Assembly: GCA_007258455.2 (NCBI GenBank)
Contig: VDFB02195886.1
Span: 8,472 to 72,471 of the forward strand
Reading direction: 5' to 3'
DNA length: 64,000 nucleotides
Origin: Sequoia sempervirens
Taxonomy: Eukaryota > Streptophyta > Pinopsida > Cupressales > Cupressaceae
Position 1 is the first letter of the stretch; every line of letters begins with the position of its first letter. The translations under genes were made by a program, and so were the position numbers. Under the pieces are notes generated by a model. The model worked only from the letters and a program-made list of their open reading frames with translations. It searched no databases and was not told where the DNA came from. This document shows, piece by piece, positions 34,775 through 46,351 of the stretch.

Positions 34775-35429
34775 TTGTTTAGAGAAACGTAGAATACTTC
34801 TATAATGGAGTGCGGAGGGTTGCGTAATTGGAACGGAGTTTTTTCAGTCCATTGCCAAAAATATAGGTGAATGCAGAATTTCAATCCTTTAAGTGCGCCT
34901 AAACACACGGGCAGGTAGTTTGAGCGTTAAGCCGAACTCGCTGCTTAACAAGATTGACACAGAATGTGATCGTGATAATATTCTTTGTATGAAATTAAAG
35001 ATAATATTATTAGAATTTTATTATTACGCCGAAGGCGTATCATATTTGGAAATGGCCGAACTCTTTTTACCTATCAATGGTTGATAATTACTTGCAATAC
35101 AGTTATATCAATCTGACCCGTCCAATGTTTTTCGTCAATTTTTAAATCCTCCTCATTTGCCGATGTTGAATATTGTACAGTTTCTATTCACGGATTTCTT
35201 ATCATTCACTGCTCTTCTTTTCTAACTTTCAAAAGTCCGTGGCAGTGAAGACTGGTCAAAAGCAGATAATGCGAGCACAAATCTTAGCTGTGTGGCTGTA
35301 AAACTGACGAAACTAAGAGATTTACATAGAAATACCTAACAGGCCTAAGAGATTTACTGGAGTAATTTTGATTGACATCATGGTTTCATTTTATCCTACA
35401 AGAAAATCACCTTCTGATTTCGTATTTGG

Positions 35430-36240
35430 TGGCAATTTGAAGCCCTTAAAGTATGTATTATTTCTAATAATAGAAATGGTATTATCTCTAATAAATTATT
35501 ATTATTCAATAATTTTGAAATTATATTTGTTATAATGACAGGGCCTTTTTAAAAATATAAAAAATAATTTCTATTTAAAAGTGATGAAAGAAATATTTGT
35601 TATAATAATGTAAATCTTATTATTATTATTTAATAATTTAAAAATATAATTATTCATTAGATAAAATTATATATTTATAATAATAAAATACAGGAGTTCA
35701 ATTTGTTTTTCTATTATTATTTATGTAATTTTAAATTATATAATTTATAATATTGTTATTTATTATAGTTTTGAGTATTGTATTAGAATTCATGATATTA
35801 TAATTCATATTTTATTTTCGATGCATAAGTTGCAAGTAGTGGAATATATTTTTTTTAATATTATTTATAGATCTTATGTCATATTTAATGAGATATATGT
35901 ATGATTATTATCAAAGTAATGTTTACTTAATATTGATTTTTATAAATAATCTTACAAAAAATATTATCATATATTATTATTTTTTAAATAACTTTAATTT
36001 AATTACTTAAATAACTAAAATTAAATCAAATCATGTTTCTTAAATACCCCTCACTTCAAAAAAAATGAATAACCTTTAGCAAATTACATTAAATTAAATA
36101 AATATTATAGTTAAATTTTAAACATCTTTGGTTTTGTCAGTCAAGACATAACCATCCATTTGAATTACTTGTAAGTTTTACTCTACATTTACTAAGGCAA
36201 ATAATTATATTCCAAATAGTATAAAGGTGTATGATTATAT
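35430..36240. other. Very AT-rich DNA, no gene
   Basis: Long runs of A and T with no repeat unit I can define and no coding signal. Confidence 0.6.
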
Positions 36241-36254
36241 AATTAGTTAAATTA

Positions 36255-36415
36255 TACTAGAAGAGATAAATTTGTAGAGAGAGAAAAAGAGAGAGAGATA
36301 GAGACAGAGAATAGAGGTGGAGACAAAAATTGAAAGAGAGAGGATAGACAAGAGAGATAGAGAATGAGAGAGAAATATAAGATATGGAAAGGGAAAGTGA
36401 GATAGATAAAAGGAA
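36255..36415. repeat. Purine-rich (GAGA)n tract
   Basis: About 160 bp of GA-rich low-complexity sequence. It is the opposite-strand counterpart of the CT tract at 41855-43310. Both sit near copies of the same Helitron-type tail. Confidence 0.85.
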
Positions 36416-36589
36416 AACTAACTTTCGACTAGTTGTTTCACGCCAACAATCTAAGTATGACATGTGTGTCCTTGAGGAGTTACACTCAAGGTAGCATGTC
36501 ATTTGATATAGATATGTTCAAGGTAGCATGCCATTTGATATAGAGAGACAAACATATAGAGAGTGAAAGACATAAAAGAGACCTTTGTA

Positions 36590-36784
36590 AGTTGATGCGT
36601 AGTTGATTCTAAACTCACTTCTCCATTGAGACCTTTGTTGCATAAACAACATAATTTGCTAAATGACCTACCAATTGACATCATGTACTACACAATTGTA
36701 TGCAAAAAATAGACCAAAACTTTCCCTAATTGACCTTCCACACCTCTTCGGCGTACCCATTGCACACCAAGGTGCGATTGCTAG
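36590..36784 (+). mobile_element. Helitron-like 3' end (tail, hairpin, CTAG)
   Basis: This is the most complete copy of the dispersed tail: 'cattgagacctttgttgca', 'cctaccaattgacatcatgtac', 'aattgaccttccacacctcttcgg', then a hairpin (36760-36777, TTGCAC / GTGCGA, one wobble) and CTAG at 36781-36784 followed by T, as Helitron insertions require. The 5' end (TC) was not located. Confidence 0.65.
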
Positions 36785-37498
36785 TTTATGTTTATGTGTT
36801 ACCTATTTGAAAAGACTCACGACAAAGTAAATCAATGTCACATATTGCTGCGAGAAGGATGCAAGATCGAAAAATCACCATCCTCTTTTTATTGTCGTTT
36901 TTACATTTTCACTTCAACAAACATAAAAATGGTCAATTTTTTACATGCTTTCCTGTACTGAAGACCACCACTTTTCTCTTGATTGAAATGAAATAAAACA
37001 CTTCCGGCACGTGAATGCATTTAAAAATATATATATTATTGTTTGAAGCGGGCATGTTCTCAAGTCTTCAATAATAATAAATGTTTTAATTACCTTGTTT
37101 TTTTGGGATTATTTGTTTTTTCAAATTAAGGCTTAAGGTGGATGTGGATAAATGAGTTACATTGAATAAAAAAAAATTCATAAATTTTTACAAATCTTTT
37201 TATTCAATAGTGAATATATACTATATAATATTTGTAATTTTTTGTGTGGTCTAAAGTGGACACATTAATATGTTAATTATACTCATTTTATGTGTTGAAG
37301 AAATGATACTAATATCTAAGAATTAGATAAAATATACACAATATATAATATATTAAATAATAATTAATTATATTTTTTTATTACTATATATAAATTAGAT
37401 TATATGATACAATTATTAAATACAACTATACAATTAATATATTTTAATATAAAACAAATAAATTAGTATATATATATATATACACTAATTCATATAAT

Positions 37499-37682
37499 AT
37501 ATGCATTTATCTAAAAATAATAGTATGTATTGGATAAAATACAAATTACATTATATATAATATAAGTATTTTTATTATTGTATAGAATATTATATATTAT
37601 ATTCTATAATAACAATTACTAAATAAAAAAAATTATAATTATTAATTAATTATTTTTATTTTATACAAATTAAAATAACATA
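37499..37682. repeat. AT-rich repeat unit, left of LINE
   Basis: It matches 41241-41418 at most positions ('atatgcatttatctaaaaataatagtatgtatt', 'attctataataacaattactaaataaa', 'acaaattaaaataacata'). The two were probably tandem neighbours before the LINE inserted between them. Confidence 0.9.
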
Positions 37683-38263
37683 AGTATCAGCTTGAACGGT
37701 GGAACCGACAATGCTTTGGAAACATTTACCATGCGAAGCATGCTGCACAAGCTAAATTAAATGGTATTACCAGGTTGATTAGGGAGGATGGGGTGTCTGA
37801 GAATTTGTTGCGAGATGAGGCTAGGGCATTGAAAGCTCTGGAGGAGTGGGAGCCGAGGGAGGAAATCTACTAGAAACAAAAAGCTCGGATTGAGTGGCTT
37901 CAGGAGGGAGACAAGAATACTGCCTTCTTCAATTCGGTGAAGGCCAGACATCATGGTAATTCTATATCGGCTTTGGTGACTGACAGGGGAGAGGTTCTTT
38001 CTTCTACTCAGGATATCTCAAATGAAGCTGTGCAGTATTTTGCTTCTTTATTCAGGGAGGACTCACAGGGGGACTCGGTTGAAGAGGCTCGGGTCCTCTC
38101 TTGTATTCCTTCTTTGGTCTCTTGGGAGATGAAGGAGCATCTTATGAGTGATATTTCATTGGAGGAGTTGGAGAAGATTGTTTTCCAGATGAAGAAGGGT
38201 AAAGCTCCTAGTCCGGATGGTTTCCCGATTGAGTTCTTCTAGGAATTTTGGGAGATTATCAAG

Positions 38264-39739
38264 TTGGATTTATTGGCAGTCGTTCAAGAGTCTCAAAAGA
38301 ATAAGCAAATGCTTCGATCCCTGAATTCTACCTTCCTTGCTCTCATCCCCAAGGGTGATGGGGCTGATCGGTTAAGTCAATTTCGCCCCATTTCTCTTTG
38401 CAATGTTATTTATAAAATTATCTCTAAGTTGATTGCTAATAGGTTAAAAAAGTGGCTTACGCTGCTGATTTCTGAGGAACAGAGTGGTTTTGTGGCGGGC
38501 CGCCAGATTTTGGATGGGGTGGTTATTGCTACTGAGACTATTCATTCTATGGCCAACTCCAAAGATAAGGCTATGCTCATCAAGCTGGACATGGCTAAGG
38601 CTTATGACAGAGTTCGATGGTCCTTCCTCCGAAAGGTTTTGGGGTCCTTTGGTTTTGAGGAGGAGTGGATTCGCTGGGTTATGAGTTGTGTGACTTCAGT
38701 TTCTTTCTCTGTTTTGATTAATGGGGAGCACTCTGAACTCTTTGGTGCTTCTCAGGGTTTATGGCAAGGTGACCCCCTCTCTCCTTACTTGTTTCTTCTT
38801 TTGGTGGAAGGTTTGGGTCAATTGATAAAAAGGAATGTGGAGGGGGGTTTCATTCAGGGATGGCAATGGGGAGGAGGCTTACCTGTGCAATCTCACTTAC
38901 AGTTTGTGGATGACACTGCTTTGATGGGCATGGCTACTATAAGGGAGGCTTCAAACATGCGCAAGGTGTTGGATTTTTATCTTGCTACATCGGGCCAGTT
39001 AATTAATGAGGGAAAGTCTTCCATTTTTTTCTTCAATACTCCGTACTCCATTCAGAGGAGAATTGCTCATATTCTTAGATTTCAGATTGGGGATCTCCCG
39101 CTAACCTACCTTGGGATTCCTATTTCAGTTGGTGGGCAGTCTAGGGATTCTTGGCAGGCTATTCTGGAAAAATTTCATGTTAAAGTCACTCATTGGACCC
39201 TTCGCTGGCTGTCTTTTGCGGGTCAGGTTCAGTTGCTCAAATCTGTGGTTCAGGCTCTCCCTCTTTATAGGTGTATGATTCAGGTGGCACTGATGGGCTT
39301 TGTTAGGGATCTTGATTCCTTAGCAAGACAATTTTTATGGGCTAGTAGTTTATTATCTTCCAAGTGGAGCCTTGTTATATGGGATGTTGTTTGTAGTCCA
39401 AAACAGTTTGGTGGTCTTGGGTTAAGGCAGTCATTGCTATCTGGTACGGCTCTGGCTGCTAAATTGTATTGGCGTTGGTGTGTGGAACAGGACTGGGTGT
39501 GGGCCAGAATTTTGACTCAAAAGTACTTTCCAGGGATTCCTCAGAGTGATATCCCTCGTTATAGCTTGACAGGGAAGGGATCTGTGATTTGGAATACTCT
39601 CAAGAAAGTGGCTGTGCTCATTAAGGGTGGCTTATTCTGGATTTGCAAGAGCGGGTCAGAGGCGCATTTTTGGCATGACGCTTGGGATGGTCACCCTCCC
39701 ATTGTTTCTCAGTATCCTCATTTGCTTACATTGTGCTAG
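38264..39739 (+). pseudogene. LINE ORF2 reverse transcriptase segment
   Basis: This 491-codon stop-free stretch starts at a TTG, directly after a TAG, so it is a piece of the longer frame and not a gene of its own. Reverse transcriptase blocks occur in order: FLALIPKGDGADRLSQFRPI, NRLKKWL, EEQSGFVAGRQILDG, KLDMAKAYDRVRW, GLWQGDPLSPYLF and HLQFVDDTALMG. The catalytic Asp pair is present. Two family-conserved positions have changed in ways that fit C-to-T: Arg to Trp in the RQGDPLSP motif and Ala to Val in FADD. The connection region follows (GDLPLTYLGIPI, WLSFAGQVQLLKSV, FGGLGL). Confidence 0.95.
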
Positions 39740-40570
39740 AGGTTCTGTGAAGCAGGATGGTTGAGGGTGTGCTACTTTAAGTCTCTTTCCTTTCAAGGGC
39801 AGTTGGTGGAGGCGAGATGGAAGAATCCAGAGGAATGGCCTATTGTTGGTATGGAGGAGGAGTGCGCTGAGCTTCATTACATTCTTTCTTGTCGAATTTG
39901 TAGCTCCCTCATGGATGAGAATGTGTTGGCTTGGTCTCCTAACCCCAAGGGTGCTTACACTGTTTCTTCTAGGTATTAGGAGTTGCTTTACCAACAGATT
40001 GTGGGGGTCGAGGTTCATTGGTGGAAGAAAGTTTGGAATAAGTTTTCTTGGCCAAAGTGTAATTGCTTTATTTGGACTTTGGGTTGGAATAGGTGTTTGA
40101 CTTGGGATAATATCCAGAAGAGTGTTCTTTGCGGGTGTGGGGAGGAGGACTCTCCTCACTTGTTCTTCCATTGTTCTTTCACCTTACAGCTCTGGCATTT
40201 CTAGTGGGGTGTTTGGAAAAGCCCATGCATTCATGCCTCCTCCCTGGTTGAGTTTTGGATTAGTCTGGGGAGGCCCCCCTCCTCGGCCTCTTTCTTGCAG
40301 GATGTTTGGTATGTTGGTCCCATCTTTCTGCTTTAGCAAGTTTGGTTGGAAAGGAATCGGATAATCTTTCGGGGTGAAAAATTGGGGATTCAACAGGTTT
40401 GGTTTAGAATTGTGGGAATGATCCAGGAGACTGTCGAAGCTAAAGGTGAGATTGTGTTGCCATTAGAGAAAGGAGATGCTGAGATGGTTGATCGGTTGGG
40501 AATTCAGGGGCTATCTTCGGCTTATGCTTGCGTTAGGAGAGGTAGGTGTGTGAGGTAAAAAGTTCAAAGG

Positions 40571-41098
40571 GTGGGGAGTTGGTTGCCCCCTCCTGCTGGC
40601 TTTTTGAAAATTAATATGGATGGCTCATCTAAGGGAAATCCTAGACCCGTTGGGATTGGTGGGGTTGGTAGGGATTCTTCTGGATCAGTGGTTTTTATTT
40701 TTTTTGCTAATGAAGGGATACAGACTATCTATAGGATGGAAGGCTTGGCTATTCTCTATGCCTTGAAGCGGGCGTATGGTTTAGGGTGGCGTAAGGTTAT
40801 TTGTGAGTCTGATTCTCAGGTCTTGGTCAATTTACTTCATGAAAAGAAGATTTCTGATGTTAGCTGGCAGTTGGCTATAATGGTGCAACAGATATTACAG
40901 GTTAGCTCTTTGATGGAGTCAGTGTCTTATGTCCATATTCTAAGGGAATGGAATAGGGCAGCTGATTGTTTGGCCAAATGGGCATCAGAGAATATAGATG
41001 GTGGGAAGGTTGATGGGTGGGAGCAGATTTCCTGTGAGTTATGTCAGGATTTGGAGAGGATTCTTACGGAGGATGGGAGTGGTATTGGGGAAGGGTGA
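40571..41098 (+). pseudogene. LINE RNase H domain
   Basis: 175 codons open to the terminal TGA carry an RVT_3-type RNase H as in plant LINEs: NMDGSSKGNPRPVGIGGV with the first catalytic Asp, RMEGLAILYAL with Glu, CESDSQVLVNLL with Asp, and HILREWNRAADCLAKWAS with the final Asp. This domain removes RNA from the RNA-DNA hybrid during target-primed reverse transcription. The TAA at 40556-40558 cuts it off from the rest of ORF2. Confidence 0.92.
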
Positions 41099-41225
41099 TT
41101 TTGTTCTTGGCTTTTCTTGTGGTTTCTGTTGGTTCCTGGGGCTTTGGCCCTTTGCTGTTATGTAATGCTTTGTTCTGATTTTCAATAAAGTTTTTACCCC
41201 TTTTTATTAAAAAAAAAATAACATA

Positions 41226-41830
41226 CAAATATAATAACACATATGCATTTATCTAAAAATAATAGTATGTATTAGATAAAATACAAATTACATAATATAT
41301 AATATAAGTATTTTTATTATTGTATATAATATTATATATTATATTCTATAATAACAATTACTAAATAAAAATATATACTTATTAATTTATTTTATTTTAT
41401 ACAAATTAAAATAACATATAAATATAATGTACAATATACAATATATGATATAAATTTTATACAATACAAATTAAATTATATATAATATACTTATATTTAA
41501 TATTATAATATTATATAATACAAATTAAATTAATATATTAAATTAAATTAAATTATACATAAGCTAAAATTATTATACTTACTAATTACTATATACTTTT
41601 ATATAGTATAAATTAAATTAACATACCAGATAATACAATATATAATTAATATATAATATATATCTAATATAATATAAGTTACATCATATATAATATATGT
41701 ATATTTAGTATTATATATATTATAGTATTATAATTTTATATTGCATTCTATCATAGAAATATTAAATAAAAATATAAAAATATTATTCTTATTGTTTATT
41801 ATATGATTTATATTTATGTTATTTATTATA
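41226..41830. repeat. AT-rich repeat units, right of LINE
   Basis: The first unit (41241-41418) pairs with 37499-37682. Further degenerate 'atataatatataat' sequence continues to about 41850. No genes. Confidence 0.8.
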
Positions 41831-41854
41831 TTATATAATATTCATATAATATAT

Positions 41855-43310
41855 TTCTCTCCTTTGCATACCTCTCCCTTTCTCTCCTTGGTCTGTGTAT
41901 CTCTCCCCTCTCTCTATCTCTCTACATCTCTCCCTCCCTCACTCCCTTCCTATCCCCCTATCTATCTCTTTATCTCTCTAACTCTCTCTCTTTCTCATCC
42001 CATATATCTTATCTCTCTCATTCCCTCACCATATATCTATCTCTCCCTCTCTCCATCTTTCCCTGTTTCTATCTCCCTCTCCATATTTTTTTGTTTATTT
42101 CTACTCTCTATTTGTCTATCTCTCAATCTCTCTCTCCCTATCCTCCTCTCTCTATATCTCCTTATATATCTTTGTCTCTCTATCATTCTATCTCACCATC
42201 CATATCACTATATATCTCTCCCTCTACCTCTTCTTCTATATCTCTCTATCTCTTCCTCTCTATCTCCAAATCTTTCCCTCTACCTCTATTTATCTCCCTA
42301 TTACTCTATCTCAACATCCATGTCTCTCTTTACCTCCTCCTCTCCCTCTTCCTATATATATCTTTATCGTTTCCTTCCATCTCCCCCTCTCTATATCCAT
42401 ATCTTTCCCTCTACCTCTATTTATCTCTCTAGTTGTTTGTCTCCCTCTTCCTCTCTCATTATCACCATCTATATATTTCTCTCTATCTCCTCTTCATCAC
42501 TATCTCTCCCTCTCTATCTTCCCATCTCGTTGTATATTTATCTCTCAATCTACCTCTATCTATCTCTCCCTCTACCTCTATCTCTATCTATTTTTCTCAC
42601 TCTTCCTCATTCAATATTCATCTCTATCTCTATCTTCCTCTCCCTCCATCTATCTCTCGCTCTCTCTCCATCTCCCTCTTCCTCTTCCTAAACATCTATA
42701 TCTATATCACTTTTCCACTCTATCTATATCTCTCCATATTTTTTCTTCCATCTCTCTCCCTCTCCCTCTCCCTCTCCCTCTTCCTAGACCTCTATATCTC
42801 TCCATATTTTTCTTCCATCTCTCTCTATCTCGATTGAGATCTTTGTTAAAAAAACATCATTTACTAAATAACCTACCAATTGACCTCATATACTCTCTCT
42901 CTCTCTTCCCCCCTCTTCTTCTCTATCTCTCCCTCTTAATCTTCCTATCTCTCTCTATCTTTATCTCTTGATCTACCTCTCTCTATCTCTCCATGTATCT
43001 TTATATCCCTATCTATTTGTCTCTCTTCCTCTTTCAATATTCATCTCTATTGCTATCTTCCTCTCTCCCCCATATCTCTAAACATGTCTCCCAAGATATT
43101 TATCCCTATATCTCCCTCTCCCTCTTCTTCTTCCTAGACATCTATATCTATATCTCTTTGCCACTCTATCTATATCTCCATATTTTTTCTTCCATCTCTT
43201 TCCCTCTCCCTCTTCCTCTTCCTAGACCTCTATATCTATATCTCTTTGCCACTCTATCTAATCTAGATCCATATTTTTTCTTCCATCTCTTTATCTCTCT
43301 CTCCCTATAT
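41855..43310. repeat. Long pyrimidine (CT/TAT-rich) tract
   Basis: About 1.4 kb of 'ctctatctctccctct'-type sequence is interrupted at 42832-42890 by one partial Helitron-type tail. The long Ser/Leu/Ile frames over it are translation of low-complexity DNA. The minus strand gives an Arg/Glu-rich artefact. Confidence 0.95.
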
Positions 43311-43429
43311 CTTGATTGAAACCTTTGTTGAACAAACATCATCATATGCAAATAAAGACCAAAATTTTCCCTAATTGACCTTCCACACCTCTTCGGCACA
43401 ACCATTGCACACCAAGGTGCAATTGCTAG
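43310..43429 (+). mobile_element. Helitron-like 3' end with perfect hairpin
   Basis: The tail 'ccctaattgaccttccacacctcttcgg' is followed by a perfect 6-bp stem (TTGCAC 43405-43410, GTGCAA 43417-43422) and CTAG at 43426-43429, then T. It is nearly identical to the end at 36784. The microsatellite tract lies directly inside the element. Confidence 0.7.
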
Positions 43430-44289
43430 TTTAAAATATGTTAGAAGTGTTTATATTTTTAGTTCCAGCAAAGAATCTAGAGGCCTCAAGTTATTAATAA
43501 CTTTGATTTAAACAAATAAGAATTCATATTTATTTTCTATTAGACAAATATTTATATAACTTTAAAGTAAATATGCAAAATATTTAACAAAATAAATATC
43601 TAAAATTAATTTACTGAAATGTAATTGGCTCAATTATGAAATTGAACATATTATTTTTATTTTGCAATTTTTTTGACTTTTTTAGACATTTTTTGGCCAC
43701 TTCTTAATTAATGTTTGCACATCCACAAATACAAAAATTATGGCAAAGTTAAAATTAGAAATTGTTAATTTTTTTTTAATAAACATTATGTTCAAATAGA
43801 CTTGTATTTATATTTATAAATATATATTTACAATTTTAGACTCCATAAAATACAAATAATTTATTAAAAAATGTAACATAAATTAGTGTAAATATTTTAA
43901 ATATATCAATTTTAACAAACATTATTAGTTGTTGCATAGGCATAGTGATTAAAGTTTTCTATTTGAACCAATCAAAACCATTCAATTTTTAAAAAAAAAA
44001 ATCAATTTCAAAATTTTTAATATTTAAATGATTCAAATCGATCATTTTTTATAGATAATAAGTAAACACACAATTTTTTTTGTATTTTCATCAAAAAATA
44101 TATTGCATTATGAAGAAAGAGGCACTTACAATAAGGCTAAAATGAGTAATGTGGGCCTCTAAAATCTCCACATAACACGTCAATTTGGTTGGTCAATGTG
44201 AGGCAATTGAATAAAGAGAAACATGATGGTCGAAGGGTTTCAGATGTGGAAGACCATTTTAGACTATTTAGTTATGGTGAGCCATTTTA

Positions 44290-44812
44290 GATTAATTACC
44301 TTTTTAGGATTTGAAGGTTTCCAACAAGGCTAGCTGATATCAGGGAAAATAAAAAGTTGTGGAAACATGGTCAAGAGGGTTCTCAAGAATTGGTTGATGG
44401 TTTGCATGATATTGTTAAGCATCTTTGAGAAACCAACAACCTCAAGTAAATGTGCTAATTCTAAATTTCTTCATATTTGAAGAGTCTAGTATAGAAAATG
44501 ACTTTCAATTAATTACTTAAAAGTTGCAATGTATTTTTTCATTTTTACAGGTATATGTATGTATGGCATGCCCTAGCAGGTTATTGGGGCGATCTTCTGC
44601 CATATGCCCCAAATCTAAAGAAATATGAAGCAACCTTAAATTATCTAGTTAAATTATCAAGAAATTTAAGCAACATACACGATGTAGCCATGGGAATAAT
44701 GAAAATATATGGACTTGGAATCATTAACCCCAACAAGATTAGGCGATTTTACAATGACTTGCATAGATATCTTGCTTTAATGGTAATAGATGGTGTCACT
44801 TGGTAGACATTC
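44290..44812 (+). pseudogene. Raffinose synthase (GH36) fragment retaining an intron
   Basis: The upstream exon-like part (about 44314-44445) reads RLADIRENKKLWKHG and then GLHDIVKHL, an in-frame TGA and ETNNL. A GT-AG intron follows (about 44446-44551, gtaaat ... tttttacag). The next exon continues the same codon with KYMYVWHALAGYWGDLLP, YGLGIINPNKI, FYNDLHRYLA and VIDGV. These match the catalytic half of raffinose synthase/Sip1 proteins, which transfer galactose from galactinol to sucrose. After IDGV the expected KVDVQ is lost and a stop follows at 44803-44805. With no further exons found, it is a relic of a genomic copy and not a retrocopy. Confidence 0.85.
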
Positions 44813-46351
44813 AAACCCTAAATTCCTACATTCTTCATTGAAAAATTTGATATTATTGTTATTATTTCTTAATGTTGGTTGAACATTTGTAGACATAAGG
44901 GGAGGGGGGAGGTTTCCATCATACTGCAATACAAACATCATATGGAGGCTTCCTATCCAATAATTCACATGCCTTGTCTGCACCGTTCACATTTAGTTAA
45001 ATGATCATCATGGAAGTTGTCTGAATGCGACACATAGATGGGGGTATTAATGATGTTCTATCTTTTTTGGAATAGGTTTAGGGTGTTTTCCACCACTGTC
45101 GATATATGTGGTGTGTCACCAACATTTGATTTGTCTAGCTTTAAAAGGCTTTAAGCCTCTTTTAAAGTGTGTTTAGATTAGCGCATGTATTGCTCAGGCA
45201 TTGTGGTTGTGTGTCATTCAAGGTATATACTAGCTCATTAATCCACCTTACTCTATTGTAAAACCCCAAATTTTAATGAATTGTAAGTTGGTTCACACAT
45301 ATGAGTGTGATAGGGATTCAAATATATGGTGTTTGTTAGTAGATTCATGCTTTCTTTCTTACTGGAGAGTTCTAGGATTCTCTTCTCTTTGGGAACAATT
45401 TTGGTGGAAAATGATTTACCTTTTCAATTAACATCCCATGCTAACCAAAACAATCAGTTTGTATAGTATACACACCCTAGTGGATGGAATGGTAAAACTA
45501 AATATAATTCAATTTAGGAAATGTAATCCATGATAAAAGCACTTGGATATATTACTATTATTTTATGAAGTAAAAATCAAATTTTGTTTCTTAGATATTA
45601 ATGACACATGTTTAGTTTCGTGATCTTTGACTATATTTGGTTTTGTCAGATTTCTCCAAGACAAGGGATCTATATTGAGTACTCCACTTGCAAGGCCTTA
45701 GGAAGACTGACATTGTGTGCTGATGGAAAAACTATAGAAATTGGTACATAGTCACTAAAATTATTAAATAGCAATAATATGATTTCTTGCATAGTGTGTT
45801 AGATCCTGCTATTTACTTTTAGAGGCTAGCACATAAATATAACCAGTTACCTTGTGGGAAAAAAATCATTTGTTATATGTTTTCTTTCAATTTTTCATTA
45901 TTTATCCCATTGGTTACATTGGAAAAGATTTAAGATCTGTTAGTCTATGCTATGTATGGTAATGAGTAAACACCAAGATAGAGTGAACCGTAGGATGCTT
46001 CCTCCTCTTTGCTTTGTTGCACAGGGACACATCCCTTCTCTCAGTCTCCATTCACATTCACCTCTCCCTATCTTCTTGTTCTTAGTATTTTGGGGCTACT
46101 TGAGGTATTCCTTCTATGCTTTTCCACTTTTCCTTATACTTCCAAAAGGGCACTCAATAGAGCATTGTATTGCATTTTGCATATGGAGAAAGCAGCAAAG
46201 TTGGCATTCAAATCAATTCCCACTACCAAAAATTTTAATCTAATAACAATAGGATTAACCTATTTCTCTTTTTTCCACATATCTTAATTTCTTATGCACC
46301 TGTACCCATTGTTCTTATATTATCACAAGAATGTTTTTTGATGAGGGACTA

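Larger units (their letters stand above)
37683..41214 (+). mobile_element. 5'-truncated L1-type LINE with RNase H and poly(A)
   Basis: One ORF2-like frame runs nearly the whole length, from the linker after the endonuclease (ARIEWLQEGDKNTAFF near 37890) through reverse transcriptase and the zf-RVT-like region to RNase H and TGA at 41096-41098. A short 3' UTR ending 'tcaataaagtttttacc' and an A run follow. ORF1 and the endonuclease are missing. The repeat 'aaaataacata' at 37672-37682 and 41215-41225 is a good 11-bp target duplication. Seven in-frame stops (37871, 38240, 39737, 39977, 40202, 40334: TAG; 40556: TAA) make it inactive, yet the frame is otherwise kept, so decay is almost all by substitution. 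Confidence 0.93.

Noticed and set aside
36257..36502. Minus-strand Ser/Leu-rich frame
   Set aside because: It covers a GAGA microsatellite.
38264..39739. Independent 491-residue reverse transcriptase gene
   Set aside because: It is a stop-free segment of a longer LINE ORF2 that continues in the same frame on both sides of TAG codons.
41816..43319. Several long Ser/Leu/Ile-rich proteins and an Arg/Glu-rich one on the other strand
   Set aside because: They are translations of a CT-rich low-complexity tract and exist in several frames at once.
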